Of a DNA stretch of 64,000 bases, positions 45,821 through 55,053 are shown piece by piece. A program made the translations under genes and the position numbers. How positions within the stretch are numbered: position 1 is the first letter of the stretch; every line of letters begins with the position of its first letter. Source of the stretch: Okeania sp034190295 (GTDB lineage Bacteria > Cyanobacteriota > Cyanobacteriia > Cyanobacteriales > Microcoleaceae); the NCBI GenBank assembly GCA_034190295.1, contig JAXHSW010000014.1, forward strand, positions 1 through 64,000, given 5' to 3'. Below the pieces are notes generated by a model. That model worked only from the letters and a program-made list of their open reading frames with translations. It did no database searches and had not been told where the DNA came from.

Positions 45821-46650
45821 GTGCTTCACAGGATGATAATTTTTCTGGTGCTTTGATGGTGTGAGTATCCCTTCTATTATGTATTCAGTGGGGAAATGCT
45901 GTTTTGGCGTTGAATAAAAAGTCATGCGTAGGGGCGAGCGACACCCAATGTTAATAGTCTATCACGATTTTTTTGGCGATGCAAGAGGATAATCCTTGCC
46001 GTTTTTTTGAGCTTCACAGAATGATAATTTGATTGAAAAGTGAATAATCGCGATCGCGGAGCAAGTGCGGTAGCTACATCCCTTCTACATTAGTAAATAA
46101 TATTGATACTGTTGATGGGGTGAAAATTTTTCTTGTCACCACTAATTTAAGTGCTTCACAGGATGATAATTTTCCTGGTGCTTTGATGGTGTGAGTATCC
46201 CTTCTATTATGTATTCAGTGGGGAAATGCTGTTTTGGCGTTGAATAAAAAGTCATGCGTAGGGGCGAGCGACACCCAATGTTAATAGTCTATCACGATTT
46301 TTTTGGCGATGCAAGAGGATAATCCTTGCCGTTTTTTTGAGCTTCACAGAATGATAATTTGATTGAAAAGTGAATAATCGCGATCGCGGAGCAAGTGCGG
46401 TAGCTACATCCCTTCTACATTAGTAAATAATATTGATACTGTTGATGGGGTGAAAATTTTTCTTGTCACCACTAATTTAAGTGCTTCACAGGATGATAAT
46501 TTTCCTGGTGCTTTGATGGTGTGAGTATCCCTTCTATTATGTATTCAGTGGGGAAATGCTGTTTTGGCGTTGAATAAAAAGTCATGCGTAGGGGCGAGCG
46601 ACACCCAATGTTAATAGTCTATCACGATTTTTTTGGCGATGCAAGAGGAA
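45821..46650. repeat. 330-bp tandem repeats (2 full, 1 partial)
   Basis: GTGCTTCACAGGATGATAAT begins at 45821, 46151 and 46481: an exact 330-bp period. The copies are almost identical (one visible difference, TTTTCTGG versus TTTCCTGG), implying recent duplication. Each contains CGCGATCGCGG and a GCAAGTGCGGTAGCTACATC motif. Confidence 0.9.
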
Positions 46651-46670
46651 ATACCTTGCCGTTTTTTGGA

Positions 46671-46920
46671 GCTTCACAGGATGCAGATTAATCATCCGTG
46701 TATCCGTGACCAAATTCCTGTCTAGCAACAACTTCACAGAATGCAGATTAATCATCCGTGTATCCGTGACCAAATTCCTGTCTAGCAACAACTTCACAGA
46801 ATGCAGATTAATCATCCGTGTATCCGTGACCAAATTCCTGTCTAGCAACAACTTCACAGAATGCAGATTAATCATCCGTGTATCCGTGACCAAATCCCTG
46901 TCTAGCAGTTGCTCAAATGT
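46671..46920. repeat. 60-bp tandem repeats, four copies
   Basis: ATGCAGATTAATCATCCGTG starts lines at 46681, 46741, 46801 and 46861 with exact 60-bp spacing, including ATCCGTGTATCCGTGACC and TGTCTAGCAACAACTTCACA. The last copy degenerates. A single related unit occurs at 45560-45612. Confidence 0.9.
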
Positions 46921-47124
46921 AATGGTAAGTAGCTGTTTGCGCAGCATTCCGCAGGAAAGGTAAAATGAAAAACTTATGTTTTGTGTTGATACTTAATCTA
47001 AAAATCATTACCACTCAGCAACGCCTTAACTTCTACCATTTGTAACAAACATTTATTAAATTGATATTAGGTGTGCCACTCCGCTACTAGAGAATAAATT
47101 AAACATTAATACTTGATTGAGCTA

Positions 47125-47180
47125 ACTCCTGAGGACTGAGGACTGAGGACTGAGGACTGAGGACTGAGGACTGAGGACTG
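47125..47180. repeat. CTGAGGA heptamer repeat
   Basis: CTGAGGACTGAGGACTGAGG continues for about seven units, stopping ten bases before the HlyD-like stop codon. The same heptamer occurs at 15238 and 28460. Confidence 0.8.
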
Positions 47181-47189
47181 TAAAATCAT

Positions 47190-49100
47190 TTATTCAGCAA
47201 TACCCTTATTCTTTCCCTTTTCAGAATTTAAAAGCTTAACAGCAGAACCATCCTTCAACTTTTGCCTCCCTGAAACAATCAACTTGTCACCAGATTGTAA
47301 ACCAGACACCACCTCAGTCACATCACCCTTAACCAAACCTAACTCAATTATTTGGCGTTTTGCCTTCTGCTCCTCACCCACTCCCTCCAACAAATACACA
47401 AACCTTTCTTCTCCTTCAAAACCTACCGCCGTCATTGGTACAACTACAGTTTGACGTCTATCCCAAATCGCATTTACCCGCACAAACTGACCATCTCTTA
47501 ACTTTCCAGCATTATTCTCCACATCTGCTTTAACCAAAATAGTTTGAGAGTCACTACTAACAGTAGGAGAAATAAAACTAACCTTCCCCATTCCCAAAGA
47601 TTTCCCTTCTGAATTCTTAATCTCCACAGGTAAACCCAATTTTAAATCCCCTCGTCGCTCTAAAGGAATTGGTAAATTTATTTCCAATACTTGATTTGCC
47701 GTCACAGTAGTAATAGTGTCACTATCAGTAACAAAATCTCCCATTTTCACAATGGTATTTCCCACAATTCCAGCAAAGGGAGCTACAACTACCGTATCCT
47801 GTAACTCCACCTCTAAACTCTCTACCTCTGCTTGTGCTGCTGCTACCTCTGCTGCGGCCTGAGCAATTTCTTCAGGACGAGTGCCATTTTGTAACTCCTC
47901 TAAATTACTACGAGCTTCTGCCACCTCCGCTTCTGCTCTGGCAATTTCTTCAGGACGAGTGCCATTTTGTAACTCCTCTAAATTACTACGAGCTTCTGCC
48001 ACCTCCGCTTCTGCTCTGGCAATTTCTTCGGGACGAGTGCCATTTTCTAATCTTCTCAATACTTGCCGTTGTTGTTCGAGTGCTGCTTCTAATGTATCAA
48101 TTGTAGACTCTCTATTTCTTTGCAACTGGGTAACTCTTCTTTTTGCTTCTTCTACCCTTGCTTTAGCTGCCTTTTCTTCTTTGAAAATTTCCTGAAAAGT
48201 TAATTCAGCGATCGCTCCTTCATCTCTCAAATTTTGATTTCGCTTTACTTGTTCGCTAGCTAATTCTAATTCTGCTTGTTGCACTTCTATTTGGGCTTTA
48301 GCTTGAGCAATTTCTTCTAACAGACTACCTGACTTGGCATCTGTCAGTCGTGCTTCTGCCTCTTGTAATTGTGCTTTGGCCTGGGCAATTTCTTCATTAC
48401 GAGTACCTGCTCGTAGTTCGGCTAAACTTGCTTGAGATTGATTAAGACGCGCTCTAGCTGCGGCAATTTGTTCTGGCCTTGCTCCGGTTTTGAGTTCTGC
48501 TAAACGTGCTTGAGATTGGTTGAGACGCGCTCTAGCTGCGGCAATTTGTTCTGGCCTTGCTCCGGTTTTGAGTTCTGCTAAACGTGCTTGAGTTCGCCGG
48601 AGGTTTGCTTTAGTTCTTCTTAAGTTGGCTTCTACATTGTCACTTTTGAGTTTAGCGATCGCTTGCCCTTTGGATACAAAAGCTCCTTCCTGGACTAAAA
48701 TTTCTATTATCCTGCCATCTGTTTCTGGTCTAATTCTGACTGAGCGTTTGGCTTCGAGAGTCCCGACAAATTCTGAGGTTTCTTGGAGGGAGGTAGTTTC
48801 TATTGATATGGCTTTAACTAGGGTACTTCGTCGTCTACCTGGAGCTGCTGTTGATGGTTTGTTGGCTGTTTGGCTATTTTGAGACTGCCACCATTGTCCC
48901 CCTAAAAATCCTACTCCGAGGGTGGTAATAATTACTGTTGCCCAAATTACGCCAGGAAAATTCTTTTTGTCAGGTTGAAACCATTCCGGAGTAGTTTTTA
49001 TCTGGTTTTCATATATTTCTATTTTGGTATTTTCCTGGATATTTTCTGGTGGTTTAGCTTTGTCTTTAATTCCTGAGTTTGATGAGTTAAAATTTGACAT
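47190..49100 (-). CDS. HlyD-type periplasmic adaptor (RND/type I efflux) with repeated coiled coil
   Basis: A 636-residue membrane-fusion protein. One membrane span at about 48-72 (VIWATVIITTLGVGFLGGQW), then the first lipoyl half (IRPETDGRIIEILVQEGAFV), a long coiled coil at ~160-440, the second lipoyl half (VVAPFAGIVGNTIVKMGDFV) and beta-barrel/MP domains. The coiled coil is built from internal duplications: LAELKTGARPEQIAAARARL twice, and SNLEELQNGTRPEEIARAEA in tandem. Length is well above the usual ~400. It would bridge an inner-membrane pump and a TolC channel; no pump gene is adjacent. The 5' end of the gene is duplicated upstream. Confidence 0.93.
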   Translation of the reverse strand: MSNFNSSNSGIKDKAKPPENIQENTKIEIYENQIKTTPEWFQPDKKNFPGVIWATVIITTLGVGFLGGQWWQSQNSQTANKPSTAAPGRRRSTLVKAISIETTSLQETSEFVGTLEAKRSVRIRPETDGRIIEILVQEGAFVSKGQAIAKLKSDNVEANLRRTKANLRRTQARLAELKTGARPEQIAAARARLNQSQARLAELKTGARPEQIAAARARLNQSQASLAELRAGTRNEEIAQAKAQLQEAEARLTDAKSGSLLEEIAQAKAQIEVQQAELELASEQVKRNQNLRDEGAIAELTFQEIFKEEKAAKARVEEAKRRVTQLQRNRESTIDTLEAALEQQRQVLRRLENGTRPEEIARAEAEVAEARSNLEELQNGTRPEEIARAEAEVAEARSNLEELQNGTRPEEIAQAAAEVAAAQAEVESLEVELQDTVVVAPFAGIVGNTIVKMGDFVTDSDTITTVTANQVLEINLPIPLERRGDLKLGLPVEIKNSEGKSLGMGKVSFISPTVSSDSQTILVKADVENNAGKLRDGQFVRVNAIWDRRQTVVVPMTAVGFEGEERFVYLLEGVGEEQKAKRQIIELGLVKGDVTEVVSGLQSGDKLIVSGRQKLKDGSAVKLLNSEKGKNKGIAE

Positions 49101-49748
49101 TTTTTTTGATTTTTATTGTTGATTTTTTTGACTAATTATTTCTGCAGTTAATATCGAGATTAAAATGAGTTTTTTTTGCTTGATTAGATTCAACAGTTTA
49201 TCTTTTTCTTTTGGGTTTAATACCCCACCGTCTACAGGGTGTTGACAATTGGTTGGGGTTTGAGTACCTATCCACTTTTTGCTTATTTATTCTTTCTTCT
49301 TCTGCCCAAATTACGCCAGGAAAATTCTTTTTGTCAGGTTGAAACCATTCCGGAGTAGTTTTTATCTGGTTTTCATATATTTCTATTTTGGTATTTTCCT
49401 GGATATTTTCTGGTGGTTTAGCTNNNNNNNNNNNNNNNNNNNNNNNNNNNNNNNNNNNNNNNNNNNNNNNNNNNNNNNNNNNNNNNNNNNNNNNNNNNNN
49501 NNNNNNNNNNNNNNNNNNNNNNNTTTGATGAGTTAAAATTTGACATTTTTTTTGATTTTTATTGTTGATTTTTTTGACTAATTATTTCTGCAGTTAATAT
49601 CGAGATTAAAATGAGTTTTTTTTGCTTGATTAGATTCAACAGTTAATCTTTTTCTTTTGGGTTTAATACCCCACCGTCTACATGGTGTTGACAATTGGTT
49701 GGGGTTTGAGTACCCATCCACTTTTTGCTTATTTATTCTTTCTTCTTC
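48937..49748. repeat. ~365-bp tandem duplication covering the 5' end of the HlyD-like gene
   Basis: The segment from TGCCCAAATTACGCCAGGAA (48936) to TTATTCTTTCTTCTT (49302) is repeated from 49303 to 49748, interrupted by an N gap. The second copy differs at several bases (CAGTTAATC for CAGTTTATC, TACATGG for TACAGGG, ACCCATCC for ACCTATCC), so it is not a simple assembly echo. The copied gene end has no downstream gene body. Each copy contains the GGGTTTAATACCCCACCGTC unit. Confidence 0.75.
49424..49523. other. Assembly gap (100 N)
   Basis: By comparison with the first copy, only about 18 bases (the TTGTCTTTAATTCCTGAG segment) are missing if a single duplication is present. Confidence 0.95.
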
Positions 49749-50148
49749 CTTGTTCCTTATTCAACAGTTATAATTCTTTGACTAATTCTTATATGAGCTA
49801 TTGCGTTTCTGAATTAAGTATTTATTTTGCTCGATTCCAAGCCTAAAATTGATAGGGGTCTCGTGATATATTTTCAGATTTTTGACTATCTAAATATTCT
49901 TGACGTAGTTGAAAAACTATTAAAAAATGCTCAATAATTTTTACTCGTTCTGTGGGTTATCAATCACTGAATAAAAAAAATCATCAGAAATATAGAGCGA
50001 CCTTTCACCGAATAATTAAGGTTTAAAGACTCTCCTTATTTTTATGAACTATCGGCAGATAACTCAAGCATTTATATCTGAATATATTTGTTTACTTTTT
50101 AATTATATTTCAATTAATTTTATCTGGCCAAATAAAAATTAAAAAATT

Positions 50149-50236
50149 AGGACTTACGCGTGCATACGAAGTTATACACCATTTATAGGGTTTAACGGCC
50201 GTTAAACCCTAGTATCTGTAGTAATTCGTAAGTCCT
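50149..50236. repeat. Palindromic MITE (CAGGACTTACGCA family)
   Basis: AGGACTTACGCGTGCATACG at the left and GTAATTCGTAAGTCCT at the right, with GGGTTTAACGGCCGTTAAACCC as the central hairpin; 88 bp. Confidence 0.8.
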
Positions 50237-50343
50237 GAAAATCTTCAACTTAATTTTTTACGAGGCACGGCAGTGGGAGCATCTTGCTCCCGTGCCAAAT
50301 ATTTTTTTTCCCTGTAAACCATTACGCAAGCAGGATTACCCAA

Positions 50344-51212
50344 TTGAGTAAATTTATACCTAACCTCAAAACTGTTTATAACTGAATTGACGAGGAGAAG
50401 CTTTACTAATTACCAGGCTAAATTTTATAGAAAATCTGTACTGTGGACTGATTATTGATTTTGTTTATTTTGTTGCTAGTTGCACAGGTTTCAATAATTG
50501 ATAATTGATAATTGATAATTACCTCTCCCTAAAAACGGATAGGATTGAATAAAAGGAAAAAAATTGTTTTTTTCCCCTTGAAAGGGTCGGCTTCAAGGCG
50601 TGAATTATTTAATTATTTAATTATTTAATTATTTAATTATTTAATTATTTAATTATTAATTTTTCGGTAAATATTCCCTAATTCCTACTTCCTACAGCCA
50701 ATTCCGAGTTTCCTAATCAATATTATTTGCGGGTATTTAAACAGAGATCATATTACTTGTAAAATACTCCATAAGTTGCACAAAATATTTGACTAAACCT
50801 GCCAAAAATCGGAAGATGAATGAGTAAAATTTCATAGTGAAGTTAACCATTTACATTTGTCAATCAACTTCAGCTAAAAAGTTAAATTGAGTAAATTTAT
50901 AGCTAACCTCAAAACTATTTATCGCCGATTGATGAGGAGATATTTTGCCAATTACCAAGCTAAATTTTATAGAAAATATATACTGTAGGCTGGTTCTTTA
51001 TTTTGTTTATTTTGTTTATTTTGTTGCTAGTTGCACAGGTGTAAATAGGGTTGACCGATCTAATCTAAAAGCATTGATATTTCAACAATTAATAATTAAT
51101 AATTAATAATTAATAATTACCTCTCCTTGAAAAGAAGAGGATTGACTCAAAGGAATTTTTTTATTTATTATCCCCTTAAAAGGAGAGGTTTTAAACCACA
51201 ATTTTTCGATAA
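50344..51212. repeat. Duplicated unit: 150-bp sequence plus family A element, twice
   Basis: GAGTAAATTTATACCTAACC... TTGTTGCTAGTTGCACAGGT (50344-50489) recurs at 50887-51041 with ~85-90% identity by eye. Each is followed within 40 bp by a family A element (50490-50670; 51081-51212). Confidence 0.7.
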
Positions 51213-51619
51213 AGAAAAGTGCCTTTTTGGAGTCGAAAAAAGTGCGCCTGTTTCAGTCTAAAACGCTCAAAAAGGAGCGTATTTTAGGTGAGAGTTGGGC
51301 AGAAAAATCATGCTGACAATTCTTACTCCTACCTCCTCGCTCATTCCCCTCCTGGGAGGGGTTAGGGGTGGGTGTCTCCTGTCTCCTACTAAAAGACTTT
51401 TAAGAGCATTCCCTAAATATTGAGTAATTAAAGCAATATGTCGAACATTAATTGACACCAGTTAATTTATTGTTGGTAATTATATATAATCCGGTTATAC
51501 AGTATATGTTTATAATTCTATCCACACTTCAATCTCCCCATCTCCCACAACTATATAAATATAATAAGTATTCAACCGGATTTGATATTTCCCTCAACCA
51601 TAATTTACGATTTAGCAAT

Positions 51620-51769
51620 TCATTAATGGATAATTGATAATTACCTCTAGTTAAAACCGTTACGGAATTGAATATCAGGAAATATCAAGTGCACTTTTTT
51701 TTCCCTTAAAAGGGTCGGCTTTAAACCTGAATTATTTAATTATTAATTATTAATTATTAATTATTCGGC
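51620..51769 (+). repeat. MITE-like family A copy
   Basis: TTCATTAATGGATAATTGAT, ACCTCTAGTTAAAACCGTTA CGG, a CCCTTAAAAGGGTCGGCTTT hairpin and iterated TTATTAATTATTCGGCAA. Confidence 0.7.
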
Positions 51770-51971
51770 AAGCTAAATCATCAAACTTAAACTTTGAAAT
51801 ACGCTATTTATTAGATATCTCCAAAAATAAAAAATTAAATCAATTCTTATCCATAAATTATCAATTATTTCTCCTTCCAGATCCGGTGTTCCCTGTTCCC
51901 TCTTTTCTGAAGATGTCTATTATGGATATATACCCTTAATATAGATAAAAGGCCACGACTCAAAAATACTA

Positions 51972-53963
51972 ATGAAAAATTTCTGGAAACAAATAGAAAC
52001 AGATGGGCTAAATAAAATTAATAACCATGACCCATCACCACGGAACCCTAAAGCTAATACCCAAAACACCAAAACTATTCTTTTTCAAAAATATAAAAAA
52101 CTTATATGGAGAATTTTAGCCACTGGGATAATTACTCAAGGTGCGTTACTAGGAACTCCAGCTTTTGCTAATAAAACTAATGCTCAAAACTCCCTCACCT
52201 ATACTCAGCTACTAGAAAAAATCAAAGCTGGAGAAGTTACAGAAATAGATGCTTATCCCTCTAGAGGAATTGCTAAAGTTAGCCTGAAAGGGCAAAAAAG
52301 TAATGAATCTATGTATACCGTCAATATTTTTGAGTATAACCCAGAGCTACTGGACCAAGTCCGCGCTCAAAAAATTGACTTTGAACTGAAGCGCTCTCCC
52401 GACAATAGCGCTGCAATGGGCATTATATTCAATATACTCATCGTCTTTGTAGTTATCATTGTACTGCTAAGTATTCTGCGTCGTTCTAGCCAGTCCCAGG
52501 GAAATGCTTTAAACTTTGGCAAGTCCAGGGCACGTTTTCAGATGGAGGCCAAAACAGGAGTATTATTCGATGATGTGGCAGGTATCGAAGAAGCAAAAGA
52601 AGAACTTCAGGAAGTAGTCAGTTTCCTCAAAAAACCAGAAAAATTTACAGCTATTGGGGCGAAAATTCCTAAAGGAGTACTTTTGGTAGGACCTCCGGGA
52701 ACAGGTAAAACTCTATTAGCAAAAGCGATCGCTGGAGAAGCAGGAGTTCCATTTTTCAGTATCTCTGGCTCAGAATTTGTGGAAATGTTCGTGGGTGTGG
52801 GAGCTTCTCGCGTCAGGGACTTATTTCGCAAAGCCAAAGAAAATGCTCCTTGCATCATATTTATAGATGAAATAGATGCGGTGGGTAGACAACGGGGAGC
52901 TGGTATTGGTGGGGGTAATGATGAACGGGAACAAACCCTAAACCAGTTACTGACAGAAATGGATGGGTTTGAAGGTAATACAGGCATCATTATTATCGCT
53001 GCAACTAACCGCCCTGATGTCTTGGATACTGCATTATTACGTCCTGGTCGATTTGATAGACAAGTAACTGTAGATTTGCCCGCTTATAATGGACGTTTGG
53101 GAATTTTGGAAGTCCATGCTCGGAATAAAAAACTAACTCCAGAGGTTTCCTTAGAGGCGATCGCTCGACGGACACCTGGTTTTTCGGGAGCAGACTTAGC
53201 CAATATGTTGAACGAAGCAGCTATTTTGACTGCTAGAAGACGTAAGGAAGCAATTACACCCTCGGAAGTTGATGATGCTATTGACCGAGTGACCATTGGT
53301 TTGAGTTTAACTCCATTATTAGATAGTAAGAAAAAACGATTAATTGCTTACCATGAAGTCGGACACGCTTTATTGATGACTTTGCTCAAAAATTCCGATC
53401 CTCTGAATAAGGTGAGTATTATTCCTCGTTCTGGAGGAGTGGGTGGTTTTGCTCAACCAATTATGGATGAAGCAATGGTTGACAGTGGGTTATATACCCG
53501 TTCTTGGTTAATAGACAGAATTACAATTTCTCTAGGTGGGCGTGCTGCAGAGGAAGAAGTTTTTGGCCCTGCGGAGGTAACGGTGGGAGCTGCTAACGAT
53601 ATTAGGAGTGTGGCTAATTTAACCCGTGAAATGGTAACTCGTTATGGAATGTCCGATTTAGGGCCAATTGCTCTGGAGAATCCTAGTGAGGAAGTCTTTT
53701 TGGGTCGAGGTTGGCAGTCACAGTCAGAATATTCTGAGGAAGTTGCGACTAAGATTGACCATCAAGTTCGAGCAATAGCCGTTCATTGTTATGAGGAAGC
53801 TCGCCGAATCATTAGAGAAAATCGTGTGGTGATGGACAGGTTGGTAGACCTGTTAATAGAAAAGGAAACTATAGAGGGTGAAGAGTTTCGGAGAATTGTT
53901 TCGGAATACACAACGTTACCTGAGAAACAGGCTCTTTCTATTAATTTAGAAAAGAAAAGTTGA
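51972..53963 (+). CDS. ftsH: ATP-dependent zinc metalloprotease FtsH
   Basis: A 663-residue protein. Two N-terminal membrane spans (around 41-63, possibly signal-like with TPAFA, and 148-167, IIFNILIVFVVIIVLLSILR) enclose a periplasmic/lumenal loop. The AAA+ domain has Walker A GPPGTGKT near 240, Walker B IIFIDEIDAVGRQRG and the SRH TNRPDVLDTALLRPGR. The M41 protease has His461-Glu-x2-His465 (HEVGH). FtsH hexamers degrade damaged membrane proteins, notably D1 of photosystem II, in cyanobacteria. The frame is complete. Which of the several cyanobacterial FtsH paralogues it is cannot be told by eye. Confidence 0.97.
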   Translation: MKNFWKQIETDGLNKINNHDPSPRNPKANTQNTKTILFQKYKKLIWRILATGIITQGALLGTPAFANKTNAQNSLTYTQLLEKIKAGEVTEIDAYPSRGIAKVSLKGQKSNESMYTVNIFEYNPELLDQVRAQKIDFELKRSPDNSAAMGIIFNILIVFVVIIVLLSILRRSSQSQGNALNFGKSRARFQMEAKTGVLFDDVAGIEEAKEELQEVVSFLKKPEKFTAIGAKIPKGVLLVGPPGTGKTLLAKAIAGEAGVPFFSISGSEFVEMFVGVGASRVRDLFRKAKENAPCIIFIDEIDAVGRQRGAGIGGGNDEREQTLNQLLTEMDGFEGNTGIIIIAATNRPDVLDTALLRPGRFDRQVTVDLPAYNGRLGILEVHARNKKLTPEVSLEAIARRTPGFSGADLANMLNEAAILTARRRKEAITPSEVDDAIDRVTIGLSLTPLLDSKKKRLIAYHEVGHALLMTLLKNSDPLNKVSIIPRSGGVGGFAQPIMDEAMVDSGLYTRSWLIDRITISLGGRAAEEEVFGPAEVTVGAANDIRSVANLTREMVTRYGMSDLGPIALENPSEEVFLGRGWQSQSEYSEEVATKIDHQVRAIAVHCYEEARRIIRENRVVMDRLVDLLIEKETIEGEEFRRIVSEYTTLPEKQALSINLEKKS

Positions 53964-55053
53964 AGTTTAATCTATAAGTAGGGTTTGCGCTCATAAAGTA
54001 TGAGTGGTAGGGGTAGGAGACAGGAGAAAACCGACCCCTAACCCCGACCGTGGAGAACCCACCCGCGGGCCCCTTCCAGGAGGGTGAAGACAGGAGACAG
54101 GAGAAATGGAAATTATAGACGAGGTAGTCATAAAAATTGTCGAGGGTGATTTTTCTGCCATAAGTACCTAGACAAAATTAATTGTATATTCTGTGCCAAA
54201 GTTTACGAGGATTTCTTCTACGGTTTCTACTAAAGTAGAATAATTCTCGCCTATCCTCACTTTCTAGCCATTTATATTTGATCGAGCGCCACAAACCAAA
54301 ATACTAGCTTTTTCAACTTTTTAGACCGAAAAGCTGGCACGAATTTTAGACCCTAAAAGGCCAATACCAATATCAGTCAATGGTTTTAGCTTGAATCGGT
54401 AGAGCAATAAGTAGTTTAACAATTAATAATTAATTAGGGTTTACTGAAAAAAGCAAAGTGCGGGGAGGGTGGGGAGTGTGGGAAGTATGGGAAGTGTGGA
54501 GACCCACCCGCCGCGGCCCCTGACCGTGGAGGGGAATGTGGGAAGACAGAGAAAGTAGGAGGAATAATTGTGAGAGTGATTTTTCTGCTCCCCTCACCCC
54601 ATAATTCTCACTTTTTGAGGGTAAGTGAATTGAAACAGGTGTACTGCAATTCGATTCTAAAAAGGCACTTACTTTTATTTACCGAATAATTAAGGTTTGA
54701 AATAGCAGTCAGCACCTCAGCGGTCAGCCATCAGCTCTCAAGGCATAAAATGGGAGATACTCAAGAGAAGCCGCTCCGCGTCTACAAACCCCCAGAACAC
54801 ACACACCACTAATTTTTCAAACTCTTGTGGGGGACGCCGAACCCACTGATTTTAGCTAAAAGCTGATAGCTGATAGCTGATAGCTAGTTAAAGCCTCTCA
54901 TAAGCAAGGAGAAACAAGAAAAAATTTTCACGATCATTGAATCCTATCCGTTTTTAGGGAGAGGTAATTATCAATTATCAATTATCAATTATCAATTATT
55001 GAACAGTGCTTTGAGATTTAATCGGTAGAGCAATAATTATTAATTATTAATTA
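53964..55053. other. 1.1-kb gene-free tract with nested repeats
   Basis: No gene is supported. Contents: CCGACCGTGGAG/CCACCCGCGGGCCCC blocks (54038-54080, 54500-54535) like those at 33350-33420; a segment at 54120-54400 without recognised homology on either strand; a segment related to 51215-51300 (54590-54670); then a family A element split by another repeat (54679-55003); and TAATTATTAATTATTAATTC up to the stop codon of the M23 gene. Confidence 0.55.
54679..55003 (-). repeat. Family A element with a nested insertion
   Basis: TTACCGAATAATTAAGGTTT at 54679 is the right end of family A. Its continuation TTAAAGCCTCTCATAAGCAA resumes at ~54890 and runs to TCAATTATTGAA at 55003. Between them lie AGCAGTCAGCACCTCAGCGG, GAAGCCGCTCCGCGTCTAC and TAGCTGATAGCTGATAGCTA, a family B-type element of ~190 bp. 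Family B therefore jumped after family A here. Confidence 0.7.

Larger units (their letters stand above)
45393..47025. mobile_element. Transposase-less element with ~59-bp terminal inverted repeats
   Basis: The left end GGCGTTGCTGAGTGGTAATG continues to 45451. The right end, read in reverse from 47025, is identical for 41 bases and then differs at only two of the next ~18. The 1.63-kb interior encodes no transposase; it contains 330-bp tandem repeats, 60-bp tandem repeats and partial copies of both near the left end (45458-45612). A terminus-like sequence also occurs at 31032. The 121-codon frame at 46582-46947 only reflects the 60-bp period. Best read as a non-autonomous transposon. Confidence 0.75.
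49749..51971. other. 2.2-kb gene-free tract made of repeats
   Basis: No coding gene is supported. In order: a partial family A (TTTCACCGAATAATTAAGGT, ~50003-50050); the CAGGACTTACGCA-type MITE (50149-50236); GGGAGCATCTTGCTCCC (50276-50292); a ~150-bp unit (50344-50489) followed by family A (50490-50670); a second copy of the 150-bp unit (50887-51041) and family A (51081-51212); AAAAAGGAGCGTATTTTAGG related to 54600; CCCCTCCTGGGAGGGGTTAG (51350); and a last family A (51620-51769). Short frames here (51267, 51452) are not gene-like. Confidence 0.6.

Noticed and set aside
46671..46920. CRISPR array from the regularly spaced 60-bp units
   Set aside because: The whole 60 bp is conserved, so there are no variable spacers.
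46582..46947. A 121-codon minus-strand frame with 20-residue repeats
   Set aside because: It only mirrors the 60-bp tandem DNA repeats, lies inside a transposon-like element and has no family resemblance.
46706..46963. An 85-codon plus-strand frame over the same 60-bp repeats
   Set aside because: Same artefact of period 60 on the opposite strand.
47834..48195. Plus-strand frames opposite the HlyD coiled-coil repeats
   Set aside because: They are periodic antisense shadows of repeated coding DNA.
54120..54400. Possible transposase remnant on the minus strand
   Set aside because: Six-frame reading gave only short stretches between stops and no convincing family motif.
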